Of a stretch of 48,361 bases of DNA, positions 1-8,267 are shown piece after piece. A program made the translations under genes and the position numbers. The DNA comes from JBCCEV01 sp039030125. Lineage in GTDB: Bacteria > Pseudomonadota > Gammaproteobacteria > Ga0077536. Below the pieces are notes generated by a model that was given only the letters and a program-made list of their open reading frames with translations, was not told the DNA's origin and searched no databases. Each line of letters opens with the position of its first letter. Positions within the stretch are counted from its first letter, which is position 1. Location of the stretch: NCBI GenBank assembly GCA_039030125.1, contig JBCCEV010000006.1, forward strand, positions 1 through 48,361, written 5' to 3'.

Positions 1-1059
1 AAAACGCAAGGGGAACCCAGGGAGGCGCATTTCCCCCAATACCGGATCGCTAACATCACGAAGTATTCCGCGCTCCGAAAAGTATTCATGCTCCATTGCG
101 TCCATAGGACTTAACACCGGACCACAGGGCACGCGATTGTCTTCTAAATGAGCCAATGCTGATTGGTTATCTGGCCAGGTCTGTAGCCACTCTTCGATAA
201 TCGGGATCAAGATCTCCTGGTTCTTGGCACGTTCCTCGCTTTGCGCAAAGCGCGGATCGGTCTCAAGATCGGGACGTTCCATCGCTTTACACATGTTTGG
301 CCACTGCTGCTGCGTGATCAGTAAAGCCACATATCCGTCGGCTCCATTGAAAACGCCACATGGACACAACAGTTGGTGGTGAGCGCCCATGCGTTTAGGA
401 ATGTAGGCGCCGTCGGTGATCTGATTAACTTGAATGGTCGCCTCTTGCATCTGAAACAGACAATCGACCATCGAGATGTCGCAGTAGACAGGTTCACCGG
501 TGCGCTCGCGATGAAACAAACTATAGCCAATCGCGGTGGCCGCATGGACGCCCGCGTTAATGTCGGCGATACCCACACCCACCGGATGCGGTGGGCCATC
601 GCTGGGACCGGTCATATGCATAAGGCCAGCAAACGCTTGGACAATCCAATCGAATCCAGTTTTGTGAGACAACGGACTCTCGCGACCGAACGCCGAAACC
701 GAGGCCATAACCAGTTTGGGATTGATCTTTTTCAACGATTCGAAATCCCAGCCGCGCTTCTCCATGACGCCGGGCCCGTAATTTTCGACAACCACATCAA
801 CGTTTTTAACTAACTCAAGCATGATGTCGTTGGTCGATTCGTGGTTGAGATCGATACAGAGCGAGCGTTTTTTTTGATTCTGTTGAACAAAGTAGCCGCT
901 GCGTCCATTTTTCACCGCCGGCAGCATCCGGCAGGGATCGCCATTAGGCGCGCGCTCAATTTTAATAATGTCGGCACCCATCTCAGCCATAAATCGGGTG
1001 ACCGTAGGGCCGGCTAGATATTGCGTGAAATCGAGTACCCGAATGTCCTTTAAAACCAT
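1..1059 (-). CDS. CaiB/BaiF family III CoA-transferase (3' end cut by window)
   Basis: Transfers CoA between carboxylic acids in the cytoplasm; the substrate cannot be read from sequence. Translation from the ATG at 1059 starts MVLKDIRVLDFTQYLAGP, the N-terminal signature of family III CoA-transferases. It is followed by MAEMGADIIKIERAP and, near residue 55, NQKKRSLCIDLNH, both typical. Later VYCDISMVDCLFQ holds the Asp expected to be the catalytic nucleophile of the family (compare Asp169 of formyl-CoA transferase). The frame stays open to base 1, giving 353 codons of a family usually about 380-410 residues, so only the C-terminus is missing. A GGGGA ribosome-binding site lies just upstream of the ATG. 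The gene shows no functional link to the polysaccharide genes to its right and probably marks the edge of that locus. The family call is secure. Confidence 0.93.
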   Translation of the reverse strand, partial: MVLKDIRVLDFTQYLAGPTVTRFMAEMGADIIKIERAPNGDPCRMLPAVKNGRSGYFVQQNQKKRSLCIDLNHESTNDIMLELVKNVDVVVENYGPGVMEKRGWDFESLKKINPKLVMASVSAFGRESPLSHKTGFDWIVQAFAGLMHMTGPSDGPPHPVGVGIADINAGVHAATAIGYSLFHRERTGEPVYCDISMVDCLFQMQEATIQVNQITDGAYIPKRMGAHHQLLCPCGVFNGADGYVALLITQQQWPNMCKAMERPDLETDPRFAQSEERAKNQEILIPIIEEWLQTWPDNQSALAHLEDNRVPCGPVLSPMDAMEHEYFSERGILRDVSDPVLGEMRLPGFPLRF

Positions 1060-1114
1060 GACTTTCCCCTAACTAAATTCTGCTTTCGACGCCCGCGCTT
1101 ACACCGAATTGATA

Positions 1115-1153
1115 CCCGATGGCTCGGGCTGGCCCGCACTGCGCTCACAGTGC
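1115..1153. other. Two adjacent small hairpins in the gap between GT and CoA-transferase
   Basis: The 194-bp gap 1060-1253 holds two inverted repeats. One is CCCGA-TGGC-TCGGG at 1115-1128. The other is GCACTG-CGCTCA-CAGTGC at 1136-1153, flanked by CCC and GGG that could lengthen the stem with one bulge. They lie after the stop of the ArnT-like gene, so they may slow or end its transcript. Neither is followed by a clear T-run on the minus strand, so a classic intrinsic terminator is not supported. I see no gene in this gap. Confidence 0.35.
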
Positions 1154-1253
1154 CGGGAATGCTAACAAAATACGGCGCAACTATGCCGGCACTTGGAGCG
1201 CGAGGCGACACCCGATCGACCGCCGCAGGACCCATTGCCGAAACGCACGTTCG

Positions 1254-2795
1254 TTAACGGTGCCTAACGGCCAACACCACGTCGCGATCGGGCGCGTCAC
1301 GAGGCATTGCTCCCACGGTTGTGATGGAGAAATAGGGTTTTAAATCAGCGACCCGCGTGGCGGGGCTAATCACCAGTACTTCCTGATCGTGGTCAATATG
1401 AAACCTGGCCAACTCTTGAATTTGCGGGATCCGCCGCCGCGCATAGTAAACGTAGACGTTCGGATTGGTGACCCATGCGTAAATTGGACGCCCGGCGTCC
1501 AATCGCCCAATGACGCCAGATCCAAATTGGTACTTATGGCGCCTATCATCACTCCAAAACGCGTCACTTGGACCAAACAAACCAAATATCAGCGCGGCGA
1601 TTGAGCAACTTGCCACTATCGTCGTTGGCATATGTTGGGGCAGCCGAAAATATCGGCGACTGATCGCCACCGCCAGCAACACCAGAGCGGCCGCCAGCAT
1701 TTCGCGAACCGTTCGCGCCTCGTAGCACAACCAAGCTAGGACCCCGAAAATCGTCAGCATCTGAAAGTACAACAATGCGCGACCGATCTTTGATCGCTGT
1801 AAGCGTTCTATGCCGATGGCGCTCAGCAAAAACAGCATTGGCAAATACGGCAACATGTAGAAAAAACGCTGCTGGGTGCCAAAACTCAAACCGATCGCAG
1901 CCACGCAAATACTCACCAGCAGATAAAAAGCGCAATGCCTTGGCAAATCGCGCTGCTCGTCGAGTAAAAATAACGCCAGAGGCGCTATCCACCACGGCAA
2001 AACTAATTGCAGGGGGCGATAAAGATAATAGGGATCTGCCAGGTTTGAGAGTTCTGGGATCAGCAAAGCGCCACCGAGCTGCGAGTGCTGAAGCATTGTC
2101 GAGTCAACCGCGGCGTTTAGTGCAATCGCCCACGGCGCTATCACGCCCGCCATAAGCAGGAAACCGGATATGGGGTGCAATCTAGACCACCGCTCCCGCG
2201 CGCGCGCGCTGAACAAAACAAACAACGCAAGGGCGAGCAGCAACAGGAGCGGGATTTGTGGACCTTTGGTGAGCGTCGCCAATCCCAGCAGTGCCCAGCA
2301 GCAGTAAACGCGGCCCGGGGTCGCGGGTCTGTGCTTTTCCAGCAAGGTAACACCGAATCCCAAGTACGCGACGGCGCACAAACAGGCGTAGAGCATTTCT
2401 GGCCGTGCGTCATGCGCGTATGAGAAGACACCGGCCGAGACCGCCATCATCGCGGCCGCAATCTGTGCCGTGCGCGGCGAGGTTATTCGCCCCCCCCATA
2501 AATAGGTGAACGCGACCAGCAGTAACGCCGCGAACACGGAGACCAGCCGACCGTGCCAGGGTAAGACAACGGGCAAACTGCCAGATCCCCAAGCCAGCAG
2601 GCCCGTTGCCCAGTAGTTAAGTGGGGGCTTATTTAAACGCGGCTCGCCATTAAAGTAGGGGACCACCCAATCGCCATTGGCGGCCATCTCTTGAACGCTG
2701 CCAAGGACCAGGACTTCATGTCCATCAGCCGGTAGCTGCTTGATGCCCGGTAGTGAAACGACGAGGCAGAGCAGCAGCACAAGCACGAGTCTCAT
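1254..2795 (-). CDS. ArnT-like membrane glycosyltransferase (PMT/GT39-GT83 superfamily)
   Basis: Integral membrane GT-C glycosyltransferase of 513 residues that should move a sugar from a polyprenyl-phosphate donor to an acceptor on the periplasmic face. The first helix is followed by an acidic periplasmic loop (PADGHEV, residues about 22-28) and then GDWVVPYFNGEPRLNKPPLN. This matches the ArnT signature in which DE.RY precedes GDW..P..NG....KPP..YW. About ten further hydrophobic segments follow, then a soluble C-terminal tail of about 100 residues. ArnT proper adds aminoarabinose to lipid A; the acceptor here is unknown and could be the EPS, lipid A or a protein. It follows the outer-membrane barrel gene by 15 bp and is probably its co-transcribed partner. 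The family is secure; the substrate is not. Confidence 0.85.
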   Translation of the reverse strand: MRLVLVLLLCLVVSLPGIKQLPADGHEVLVLGSVQEMAANGDWVVPYFNGEPRLNKPPLNYWATGLLAWGSGSLPVVLPWHGRLVSVFAALLLVAFTYLWGGRITSPRTAQIAAAMMAVSAGVFSYAHDARPEMLYACLCAVAYLGFGVTLLEKHRPATPGRVYCCWALLGLATLTKGPQIPLLLLLALALFVLFSARARERWSRLHPISGFLLMAGVIAPWAIALNAAVDSTMLQHSQLGGALLIPELSNLADPYYLYRPLQLVLPWWIAPLALFLLDEQRDLPRHCAFYLLVSICVAAIGLSFGTQQRFFYMLPYLPMLFLLSAIGIERLQRSKIGRALLYFQMLTIFGVLAWLCYEARTVREMLAAALVLLAVAISRRYFRLPQHMPTTIVASCSIAALIFGLFGPSDAFWSDDRRHKYQFGSGVIGRLDAGRPIYAWVTNPNVYVYYARRRIPQIQELARFHIDHDQEVLVISPATRVADLKPYFSITTVGAMPRDAPDRDVVLAVRHR

Positions 2796-2810
2796 CGCGT
2801 TAAATTCGTC

Positions 2811-4013
2811 TTAGAAATATCGAAACAGCTCAATCAAAACGTAGTCGTCTCTCGCTATTGGCGCCAGCGGGTCCGCGGGTTTGATATCCAAAAAGAACCG
2901 CGCCTCAAGCTCCAGTTTCCAATAGTCTCCAAAACGTCGGCTGGCCTCGAGATTAAGGAAATACCCGTTGCCGTAGAGATCGCTAAATAGCCCACCGAGG
3001 AACTGAGTATCAGCAGCATCGTTAACCGCCAGCCGGGAGCCTACAAACAAATCGTTGTTGAAAGGCGACAGCGCGTCGCGCCAGCGGTCGTCGATATGGT
3101 ATTCGCTTAGCACCCCGACATCCATTGCAGTATCGAACGCACCGACAAAGGTGTATTCAAACCCGCCTACCGCGGCAAGGTAGGTATCGCCCTGCCCCTC
3201 TCTCCTCAAGCCTTCAAACTTCCACAACCAATCGCCCTTGGTCGCTTGCAGGTCAACGCTCGTTTGATGAATGAGATCGTAACGCGGAACGAGTACGCGC
3301 TCTCCAGAAGGCAATTGCTGGAAAAGGAATCGCGGCTCCCGGCTGGTACCCCAAAAATGGGATAGGCCAATATCGAAGTCGCCAATGAAATGTGAGTAAC
3401 GCGCGGCATAGTCGACGTGCTTGTTACCGGCTGCGGACTCGAAGCTCGCGCGGCCAAGATCAATACGCAAAGGCCCCTGCAACCGGCCTTCGCGACCTGG
3501 AAAGGTGCGTTCGCGAAATCCCGTGAGGACGAACAAGTCCAAGGTTCCAAAATCGCTGATCAGCGCGAGATTCACCATCGGCTGCCCCAACCGGTCCTCG
3601 ACATCGATATTTTCAACCAGATCGGTTTGGTTGATGACGTCAACCAAGTGATTGGATTCGGCGACTCCCCAAAAGACTTTACGGAATCCCAGGCGCAGCT
3701 CCGCAGCGTCGGCGGCAAGCAACCAGGTCAACTCCCGAATATCAAAATGGGTGCGCTCCGCGTCGTCTTTGTCGATTCGCCCGAACGGTACGAATAGAAA
3801 ACTCTGGAATAGATCATCGCCCCACTCTCGATAAAACTCTGGTTTAAAGGAGAGTGAGCCGGTAGCGGTTTCAGGCTGGGTGGAAAACCTTGGGGATTGG
3901 GTGAAGAAGCGCCCCTCAGCGGAGACAAAGCCGCTGATGTCCCACTCGGCAAGGGCGCCGGAGGCGAACCATAACGTTAGATACCCCGCCAAAACCCGGG
4001 GACAGAGACCCAC
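2811..4013 (-). CDS. Predicted outer-membrane beta-barrel protein
   Basis: A 400-residue protein with an N-terminal signal peptide (hydrophobic core YLTLWFASGALA, likely cleaved before EWDISG). The rest is alternating polar/aromatic strands typical of a beta-barrel, such as FKPEFYREWG, AELRLGFRKVFWG and YFLNLEASRRFG. It ends ELFRYF; a C-terminal phenylalanine is the usual recognition signal for the BAM complex. I cannot assign it to a named porin family. It sits between the PrsT-like lipoprotein gene and the ArnT-like gene, 15 bp from the latter. That suggests a surface role in EPS or surface-protein handling, but this is inference from position only. Confidence 0.75.
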   Translation of the reverse strand: MGLCPRVLAGYLTLWFASGALAEWDISGFVSAEGRFFTQSPRFSTQPETATGSLSFKPEFYREWGDDLFQSFLFVPFGRIDKDDAERTHFDIRELTWLLAADAAELRLGFRKVFWGVAESNHLVDVINQTDLVENIDVEDRLGQPMVNLALISDFGTLDLFVLTGFRERTFPGREGRLQGPLRIDLGRASFESAAGNKHVDYAARYSHFIGDFDIGLSHFWGTSREPRFLFQQLPSGERVLVPRYDLIHQTSVDLQATKGDWLWKFEGLRREGQGDTYLAAVGGFEYTFVGAFDTAMDVGVLSEYHIDDRWRDALSPFNNDLFVGSRLAVNDAADTQFLGGLFSDLYGNGYFLNLEASRRFGDYWKLELEARFFLDIKPADPLAPIARDDYVLIELFRYF

Positions 4014-4053
4014 AGTGATTCCAATCCCGTTATCAGAGATTGGCCACTATAGC

Positions 4054-4074
4054 ATTAATTTATTTCAAATTAAT
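4054..4074. promoter_or_regulatory. AT-rich inverted repeat upstream of the beta-barrel gene
   Basis: ATTAATTT (4054-4061), a 5-bp spacer ATTTC, and AAATTAAT (4067-4074) form a perfect 8-bp-arm inverted repeat. It lies in the 89-bp gap between the PrsT-like gene (ends 4103) and the barrel gene (starts 4013). On the minus strand TATAGT follows it within 10 bases and resembles a -10 box, so the repeat could be an operator over a promoter for the barrel and ArnT-like genes. No convincing -35 was found. The assignment is tentative. Confidence 0.35.
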
Positions 4075-4102
4075 AGTTTACGGACGGTTTTTAACGTTAG
4101 TT

Positions 4103-6484
4103 CTACCCCGCGTCGATGGCTTCGAGCGTGGTTTTCGCTTCGTCTACGCCCTTGAAATCCACCTCGGCCTCAACGGCTCTAGCCAAATGGTCGCGCGCCT
4201 GCACCTTGTTGCCTTGCGCGAAGTACGCCATGCCCAGGTGGTAACGCAGAATCGCTGCATCGGGCGCCGCTTCGACTGCCTTTTCCAAAAACTGCACCGC
4301 CTCGGCATAGGCCTCAAATCGGTATTCGATCCAACCGACCGTGTCGAGGAAGGCCGCTTGATTGCTGGTTCGCAGCGCTTTCGCCAAATCCCTTGCGCGT
4401 TCCCAACTGGGCGAATCTTCCCGGTATTCGATGAGCAACATTGCTAAGTTGTTTGCGGCAACGAGCGAATCTGGGGTTTGCTCCAGGATCCCTTCGTATT
4501 GCGCGATTGCTTCATCCAACCGGCCTGTTCGTTCGAGCTGGCTGGCGAGCGTCGTTAATAACAATGCCGCCCCTTTAGTCTTCTCAATGCCATTTTCAAG
4601 CACGCTAATGGCTGAATCATCGTCGTCTCGCGCGACATAAACTCCTGCCAGATTGCGGTAAGGAATCGACCATTGCGGACTGATCTCACTCGCGGTCTCA
4701 AATAACTCGATCGCCTCATCAAATTTTGACTCTGCGGCGCGAATTTCACCCAACAAGTTGTGGGCGACAAAATGCTCGGCATACGCGTCGATCGTGGCGT
4801 TTAGTTTTGCGATCGCGTCATCTTTGCGCTGCAGCGCCAAATAGCTTTTGACGAGTTGTGAGAGCGGCTGTACGGCGGTCGGTGCGATATCGAGCGCCGA
4901 CTCAAAATCTCCAACGCTCGCCTCGATATCTTGCAATGCTTGGCTAACCAAGCCGGCCAAGTGAAACCCTTTGGGGTTGTTGGCGAGAGCCGTTTTCATA
5001 TGTTCCGCAACATCGCGGGCTTGCTCGTATTCTTTGCGGAAAAAATGGATCTTATATTTTGCTTCGAGCCCCGCCTCGTTGTTGGGTTGTGTCTCAAGCC
5101 CTTTTTCGATTGCCGCTAGCGATTCATCCAGTTCACCGGAGGTCGAGAAAATATTGGCGAGTTCCAGACGCAGACGCATGTCTTTGGGATTCGCATCCAC
5201 GCCTCGTTGCAGAACGTCCTTGGCGAGCGCTATCTCCTCATTAGCCAAATGAGCGCGACTGAGAAGTAATACCGCTGCTACGCGATTGGGTTCGTTGCGC
5301 AGCACATTACGCAAATCCGCGATTGCGCCAGGCGCATCACCCTCATTAAGCAGTAAGGTTCCGCGCAGCGTGAGCGCATTCGGCTCTTGCGGATTTTCAC
5401 TTAAGACATCATCGGCGAGCTCTCGGGCACCGTTGAGATCATTCAAACGCACCAATGCAAGCGCCAGCGCGCTCTTCGCTCTGAGTGAATCGACCTGACT
5501 TTCGGTAATATCGATAAACGATTGATAGGTATCGCGCGCTTTCTCAAAGTTTTGCGCTTGTTCGTACAACCGGCCAAGCGCGAAATGAAGCTCGCTAACC
5601 TGTGGTTCTGCCGCAATGTATTGCCCCATCTGTTCGGCGGCGGCGTCGTAACCATCCCGTCCGAGAATGAATTCTCCATAGGCGAGCTTTGCGAGCGCCA
5701 TGTCCGGAAAATCGTCCACTGCCTTGGCAAGCACCTCTTGCGCCTTGTCCAGGCGCTCCTGACGAGTCAAAAACTGCGCGAAAGTCACCCGATAGGCGAA
5801 CTCGGTGGGGTTATCGGCGATTAATTCAGCGAACAGTTGGGCCGCTTCATCGGCGCGGTCTTGCTGCGCCAAAATTCGCGCCAGACTGGTTTTAATCAGG
5901 GTTTCTTTGGGATGCACTCCCAATGTCTCTCGCAACACTTGCTCGGCGCCACCCAGGTCTCCCGAGGCGACCCGAATAGATGCGAGAAGTGCCGATGCAT
6001 CGGGACGATGAGGTTCAAGCGCCAGGGCCTTTTCGATGGGCTCTTTGGCGGCATCGAATTCGCCGAGGCGGGCCCGAACGCCGCCCATCAGCACCAGGGC
6101 TTCAAGATGGTCCGGGTTTTTCGCTAACAGTGCTTCGGCGTGTTCAAGGGCTTTGGGATGATTGCGGGCGACAAGATAGAGCTCGCCCAAGCGCAGCAGC
6201 GCACCTTCGTGATCAGGTATTTCGTTGAGTACGGCTTGATAGTGCCCCGCCGAACCCTGCCAATTCTGAAGTTTCTCAAGGGTTTTCGCTAACTCGAATC
6301 GTGCCTCGATATCCTTAGGGTCGATCTGCAGCACGTTTTGGAATTCTAAACGGGCTTTCTCGTAGTTCTCCTCGGCTACCAGCGCCCGGCCCTTCTCAAG
6401 GTACGCCGATTTCCGGTCCTCGGCGCCCCCACACGCGATCAACAGCGAAGCAAACAAACTAATGACGAGATATCTGTAGAGCAT
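4103..6484 (-). CDS. prsT: TPR lipoprotein of the XrtA/PEP-CTERM system (PrsT-like)
   Basis: A 793-residue lipoprotein built almost entirely of tetratricopeptide repeats. The signal peptide ends in the lipobox LIAC with Cys18 followed by GG, so it should be lipidated and sent to the outer membrane (no Asp at +2). From about residue 25 to the end, 34-residue helical repeats run continuously, with typical ends such as NPDHLEALV, NPTEFAYRV and TPDSLVAANNLAM. Very long TPR lipoproteins of this kind (PrsT, usually about 900 residues) are encoded with exosortase A and EPS genes. They are thought to act as periplasmic scaffolds. The companions PrsK and PrsR (histidine kinase and response regulator) are not in this window. 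The gene is 103 bp downstream of the WecA-like gene. The structural call is secure; the PrsT name rests on repeat architecture plus context. Confidence 0.82.
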   Translation of the reverse strand: MLYRYLVISLFASLLIACGGAEDRKSAYLEKGRALVAEENYEKARLEFQNVLQIDPKDIEARFELAKTLEKLQNWQGSAGHYQAVLNEIPDHEGALLRLGELYLVARNHPKALEHAEALLAKNPDHLEALVLMGGVRARLGEFDAAKEPIEKALALEPHRPDASALLASIRVASGDLGGAEQVLRETLGVHPKETLIKTSLARILAQQDRADEAAQLFAELIADNPTEFAYRVTFAQFLTRQERLDKAQEVLAKAVDDFPDMALAKLAYGEFILGRDGYDAAAEQMGQYIAAEPQVSELHFALGRLYEQAQNFEKARDTYQSFIDITESQVDSLRAKSALALALVRLNDLNGARELADDVLSENPQEPNALTLRGTLLLNEGDAPGAIADLRNVLRNEPNRVAAVLLLSRAHLANEEIALAKDVLQRGVDANPKDMRLRLELANIFSTSGELDESLAAIEKGLETQPNNEAGLEAKYKIHFFRKEYEQARDVAEHMKTALANNPKGFHLAGLVSQALQDIEASVGDFESALDIAPTAVQPLSQLVKSYLALQRKDDAIAKLNATIDAYAEHFVAHNLLGEIRAAESKFDEAIELFETASEISPQWSIPYRNLAGVYVARDDDDSAISVLENGIEKTKGAALLLTTLASQLERTGRLDEAIAQYEGILEQTPDSLVAANNLAMLLIEYREDSPSWERARDLAKALRTSNQAAFLDTVGWIEYRFEAYAEAVQFLEKAVEAAPDAAILRYHLGMAYFAQGNKVQARDHLARAVEAEVDFKGVDEAKTTLEAIDAG

Positions 6485-6587
6485 CTTAGGAATTTTTTTG
6501 ACCTGAGAGCCCTTGATTCTACACCGCCTGCTTCAATGCGTCCTTAATGAGTTGGTCATAAGTCACAGAAATACCGTCAAAAACCTC

Positions 6588-8234
6588 TCACATCCCGATA
6601 AACCCGGCGCGCAGCACGAACAAAGACAACACTACGCAAACCACCCCGCGCATCAATAACAAATGCGCTCCGGCCAGAGCGACGATGAGTTCCACCGCGT
6701 AGAACATCACAAGGGTCTTGATCGCAACTTCACCCAGAAACGGATAAGGGAGGAACGCGCCGCCTAAAGTGGGAACCAAAAGTGCGACGAAAATAATTAG
6801 AAAATCGGTCGGTGTAACCTCGTAGACGCGGCCACGACTAAAACGGTAGGCGACTAACAATATAACGCCCAAGATCGCGAAATACAGATCCTCGATGAAT
6901 GCTGGCACCGGAGCCGCTGCCCCCGAAGAACACCAATAGTAGGTGACTGAGGTGATTGTCACATAAAGGATCAGGCGTTCAACAATCCCGAAACCCTGGC
7001 GTCCGCGGCGTACCAGCAAAAACGCCAGCGCGACCACCAATAAGGCACCAGCCATTAATTGTGCATCAACAGGAAATCGTGCGGTCGCGACAATCGCATA
7101 GGCCGCATAGAGTGGAATACTCACGGCAGCAAAGAGCACCGGGTAGCGCACCAACACCGCCGAGCGCCGCAGTTTGTTAACGAAACGCACTAGCGGCGCT
7201 CTTTCAGCGGCCTCGTCGTCAATATGTGCCCGCCATTGGTAGCGCTCCGCGAAACTAAATCCAATCACAGTGGCTATCAGTACGAAGCTGAAAATGCCGA
7301 GCAGCAACACGTCAGACTGGTAACGCAGTAAAAACCCGAGCGACACTAAGACGGTCTGGACGGAGTAGATAAAGATCACACATTCATAGTGATCAAAGCC
7401 CACAGCCATCAGGCGATGATGAATATGGTTTTTATCGGGTTTAAACGGCGAGCGTTTGGCCGCGATCCGCTGGCCCATGACCATGAAGGTGTCTATCAGC
7501 GGCAAACCCAAGATCAACAACGGCATTGCTGGACTCATGGTTTGGTTCGTCTGCTGGCTTAGCATGATGGTCAACACGCCCACGGTATAACCGAGAAACT
7601 GGCTACCGCTATCGCCCATGAATATTTGCGCCGGATGGGTGTTATAGCGAAGGAAACCAATGATGCTGCCCATCACGGCCAACGCCACGAGCAGCAGTGT
7701 CTCATCTCCGGCGATGTAACCAAGGATCCCGATTGCGGCGAAACTCAAGAACGTCAGGCCGCTGGCCAGACCATCGAGTCCATCGGCCAGATTAACGGCG
7801 TTGGTGACGCCGAGCAGGGCGAAGATCGTTAGCGGGATCGCGACGAATTGCGGGACGGGTTCAATCCCAAACAAAGGCACGAAATGGATGACAATATCCC
7901 CGAGCAGCACGACGATCAGAACGGCTGCGAGTTGGCCAACAAACTTGATCTGGTAGCCCAAATCTCGGCGATCATCCCAAACGCCAAATACCAAGATCAC
8001 CGCGATCCCGAAAAGCAAGGCAAGAACTTGTTGGGTATGGTCGATCCACAACACCATCGGCGTTACGGCGCCCGCGACCATCGCCACACCACCGATCCGG
8101 GGCTTGGGGGTGGAATGGATTTTTCTCTCGTCAGGGATGTCTACAAAAGACAGGCGTGCCGCGGATTTCATGAGCGGCGGGATCAACGCCATCGCGATAA
8201 ACATCGAAACAATGAGGGTGAAGAACGCGAGCAT
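6588..8234 (-). CDS. WecA/MraY-type polyprenyl-phosphate HexNAc-1-phosphate transferase with extra C-terminal membrane domain
   Basis: Integral membrane enzyme expected to start the repeat unit by moving a HexNAc-1-phosphate (probably GlcNAc) from UDP onto undecaprenyl phosphate. All family motifs are present: VDIPDERKIHSTPKPRIGG (residues 31-49), the DD pair in WDDRRD (about 86-91), NLADGLDGLASG (148-159), FMGDSGS (205-211) and HIHHR (270-274). Typical WecA is about 350-370 residues. This one has 548, with about 190 extra residues after a basic linker (FVNKLRRSA) forming six or seven more hydrophobic segments. The initiating enzyme of many XrtA EPS loci is instead a bacterial sugar transferase of the PssY/EpsB type, so this locus uses the other chemistry. 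It lies 33 bp after exosortase; the ATG at 8234 places residue 1 just before the first helix. Confidence 0.9.
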   Translation of the reverse strand: MLAFFTLIVSMFIAMALIPPLMKSAARLSFVDIPDERKIHSTPKPRIGGVAMVAGAVTPMVLWIDHTQQVLALLFGIAVILVFGVWDDRRDLGYQIKFVGQLAAVLIVVLLGDIVIHFVPLFGIEPVPQFVAIPLTIFALLGVTNAVNLADGLDGLASGLTFLSFAAIGILGYIAGDETLLLVALAVMGSIIGFLRYNTHPAQIFMGDSGSQFLGYTVGVLTIMLSQQTNQTMSPAMPLLILGLPLIDTFMVMGQRIAAKRSPFKPDKNHIHHRLMAVGFDHYECVIFIYSVQTVLVSLGFLLRYQSDVLLLGIFSFVLIATVIGFSFAERYQWRAHIDDEAAERAPLVRFVNKLRRSAVLVRYPVLFAAVSIPLYAAYAIVATARFPVDAQLMAGALLVVALAFLLVRRGRQGFGIVERLILYVTITSVTYYWCSSGAAAPVPAFIEDLYFAILGVILLVAYRFSRGRVYEVTPTDFLIIFVALLVPTLGGAFLPYPFLGEVAIKTLVMFYAVELIVALAGAHLLLMRGVVCVVLSLFVLRAGFIGM

Positions 8235-8240
8235 CGAAAC

Positions 8241-8261
8241 TTAGCGTGAAATACGCGCTAA
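8241..8261. other. Hairpin between exosortase and WecA-like genes
   Basis: TTAGCG (8241-8246), nine bases, then CGCTAA (8256-8261) form a perfect 6-bp stem that fills the 33-bp gap directly before the WecA-like start codon at 8234. There is no T-run, so termination is unlikely. A role in RNA stability or start-site access is possible but unproven. Confidence 0.35.
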
Positions 8262-8267
8262 AGCGGG

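Noticed and set aside
1060..1253. Possible small genes in the 194-bp gap
   Set aside because: The short frames seen overlap neighbouring genes and resemble nothing known; only hairpins are supported.
8136..8153. A stretch whose plus-strand translation reads DVYKRQ, the peptide produced by leftover transposase adapter sequence in many assemblies
   Set aside because: The DNA (GATGTCTACAAAAGACAG) differs from the adapter at three of 18 positions. On the minus strand it encodes the conserved LSFVDIPDER motif of the WecA-like enzyme, so it is genuine gene sequence.
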